A DNA stretch of 5,433 bases, from assembly GCA_955651735.1 (NCBI GenBank), contig CATPAM010000146.1, positions 1 through 5,433 of the forward strand, written 5' to 3'. The DNA is from Candidatus Acidiferrales bacterium (GTDB taxonomy: Bacteria; Acidobacteriota; Terriglobia; Acidiferrales; UBA7541). The notes under the pieces were generated by a model. That model was not told the origin of the DNA. It worked only from the letters and a program-made list of their open reading frames with translations, and did not search any database. A program made the translations under genes and the position numbers. The number at the start of each line of letters is the position of its first letter. The first letter of the stretch is position 1. Below, in pieces: positions 5,207-5,433 of the stretch.

Positions 5207-5385
5207 TTTCTTTGCTCCCGTTTCTAAATTTATTTCGTGGCGATGCTGACCGGGCTGAAGCCTGGCCTCTACATCTAAAACGCCCCACTCAGAAGGCGGC
5301 CGCTACATGTGCCCTTGTTGCGATGTCAGTACCACGTTTTGAAAATCGCGTTGTGCTTACACCTCAATCCCGCACTCCAAAAAGG
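5207..5385. other. Spacer upstream of rplI with REP-like DNA
   Basis: This 179-bp noncoding stretch holds the rplI Shine-Dalgarno (5215-5219), an AT-rich segment (about 5221-5236), and two REP-like units between 5250 and 5308. On the - strand, CTGACA (about 5330-5325) resembles a -35 box, but I find no convincing -10 at the right distance, so I call no promoter. I see no start codon with a ribosome binding site and no RNA gene. Confidence 0.5.
5250..5308. repeat. Two REP-like units upstream of rplI
   Basis: Two similar units are offset by 34 bp: GGCCTCTACAT at 5264-5274 and GGCCGCTACAT at 5298-5308. Each unit has an imperfect hairpin to its left: CCGGGC-TGAA-GCCTGG at 5250-5265 (6 bp with one G-U), and CGCC and GGCG arms at 5281-5299. 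This matches what I recall of short palindromic repeats dispersed between genes in acidobacterial genomes, but the copy number elsewhere cannot be seen from this window. Confidence 0.45.
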
Positions 5386-5433
5386 TTAGGTCTTGGGCGC
5401 TTCTGTTGCTGGCGGCGCCGGCGCGTGGGCTGC
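5386..5433 (-). CDS. C-terminal end of an Ala/Pro-rich protein (partial)
   Basis: The last 15 codons of a - strand reading frame run in from the window edge and stop at TAA (5388-5386). They read AAHAPAPPATEAPKT. Such Ala/Pro-rich tails occur at the C-terminus of S6, or of single-stranded DNA-binding protein, in some bacteria, and both are common neighbours upstream of rplI. The fragment is too short to identify. If it is S6, the usual rpsR is not between it and rplI; if it is S18 with an unusual tail, gene order is normal. The AT-poor composition and orientation fit a real gene end, but a chance open frame is possible. Confidence 0.4.
   Translation of the reverse strand, partial: AAHAPAPPATEAPKT

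Overview
The window is a stretch of high-GC bacterial chromosome with ordinary housekeeping and accessory genes. Gene content and protein style (DUF2277, YiiM-like MOSC, rplI followed by dnaB, REP-like intergenic DNA) suggest an Acidobacteriota-type soil bacterium. That assignment is inference from recall; no rRNA or other decisive marker is present.

Layout. Positions 1-260 have no convincing gene, only a candidate -10 box, an inverted repeat and the Shine-Dalgarno of the next gene. On the + strand follow a DUF2277 protein (261-530), a GNAT acetyltransferase of the aminoglycoside 6'-N-acetyltransferase type (527-988, TTG start overlapping the previous stop), a 125-bp spacer, and a YiiM-like MOSC protein (1114-1770). 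A possible 41-codon ORF (1767-1892) overlaps the MOSC stop in the same TTGA manner. The rest is on the - strand. Read in its direction of transcription it holds: the 3' tail of an unidentified Ala/Pro-rich protein (5433-5386), a 179-bp spacer with two REP-like units, rplI (5206-4760), a hairpin terminator, a 311-bp spacer with a good promoter, dnaB (4448-3081), a 47-aa Cys/His-rich protein with a very strong Shine-Dalgarno (3067-2924), a possible 48-aa single-span membrane peptide (2915-2769), and a SAM-dependent methyltransferase (2733-1939) convergent with the MOSC gene.

How the genes work together. rplI (translation) and dnaB (replication fork helicase) are the conserved pair of the rpsF-rpsR-rplI-dnaB neighbourhood. 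Here a terminator and a separate promoter between them suggest independent transcription. The Cys/His-rich gene starts 13 nt after the dnaB stop and is probably cotranscribed with dnaB; the methyltransferase may be a distal part of the same unit. The + strand genes look like small accessory or metabolic functions: a translationally coupled DUF2277/acetyltransferase pair and a molybdenum-cofactor-binding-type MOSC protein.

No mobile element, CRISPR array, toxin-antitoxin pair or obvious defence system is visible. The most noteworthy items are the short dnaB-linked zinc-finger-like gene, the paired TTGA stop/start junctions, a terminator-like hairpin on the + strand with no gene upstream of it, and the REP-like units upstream of rplI.
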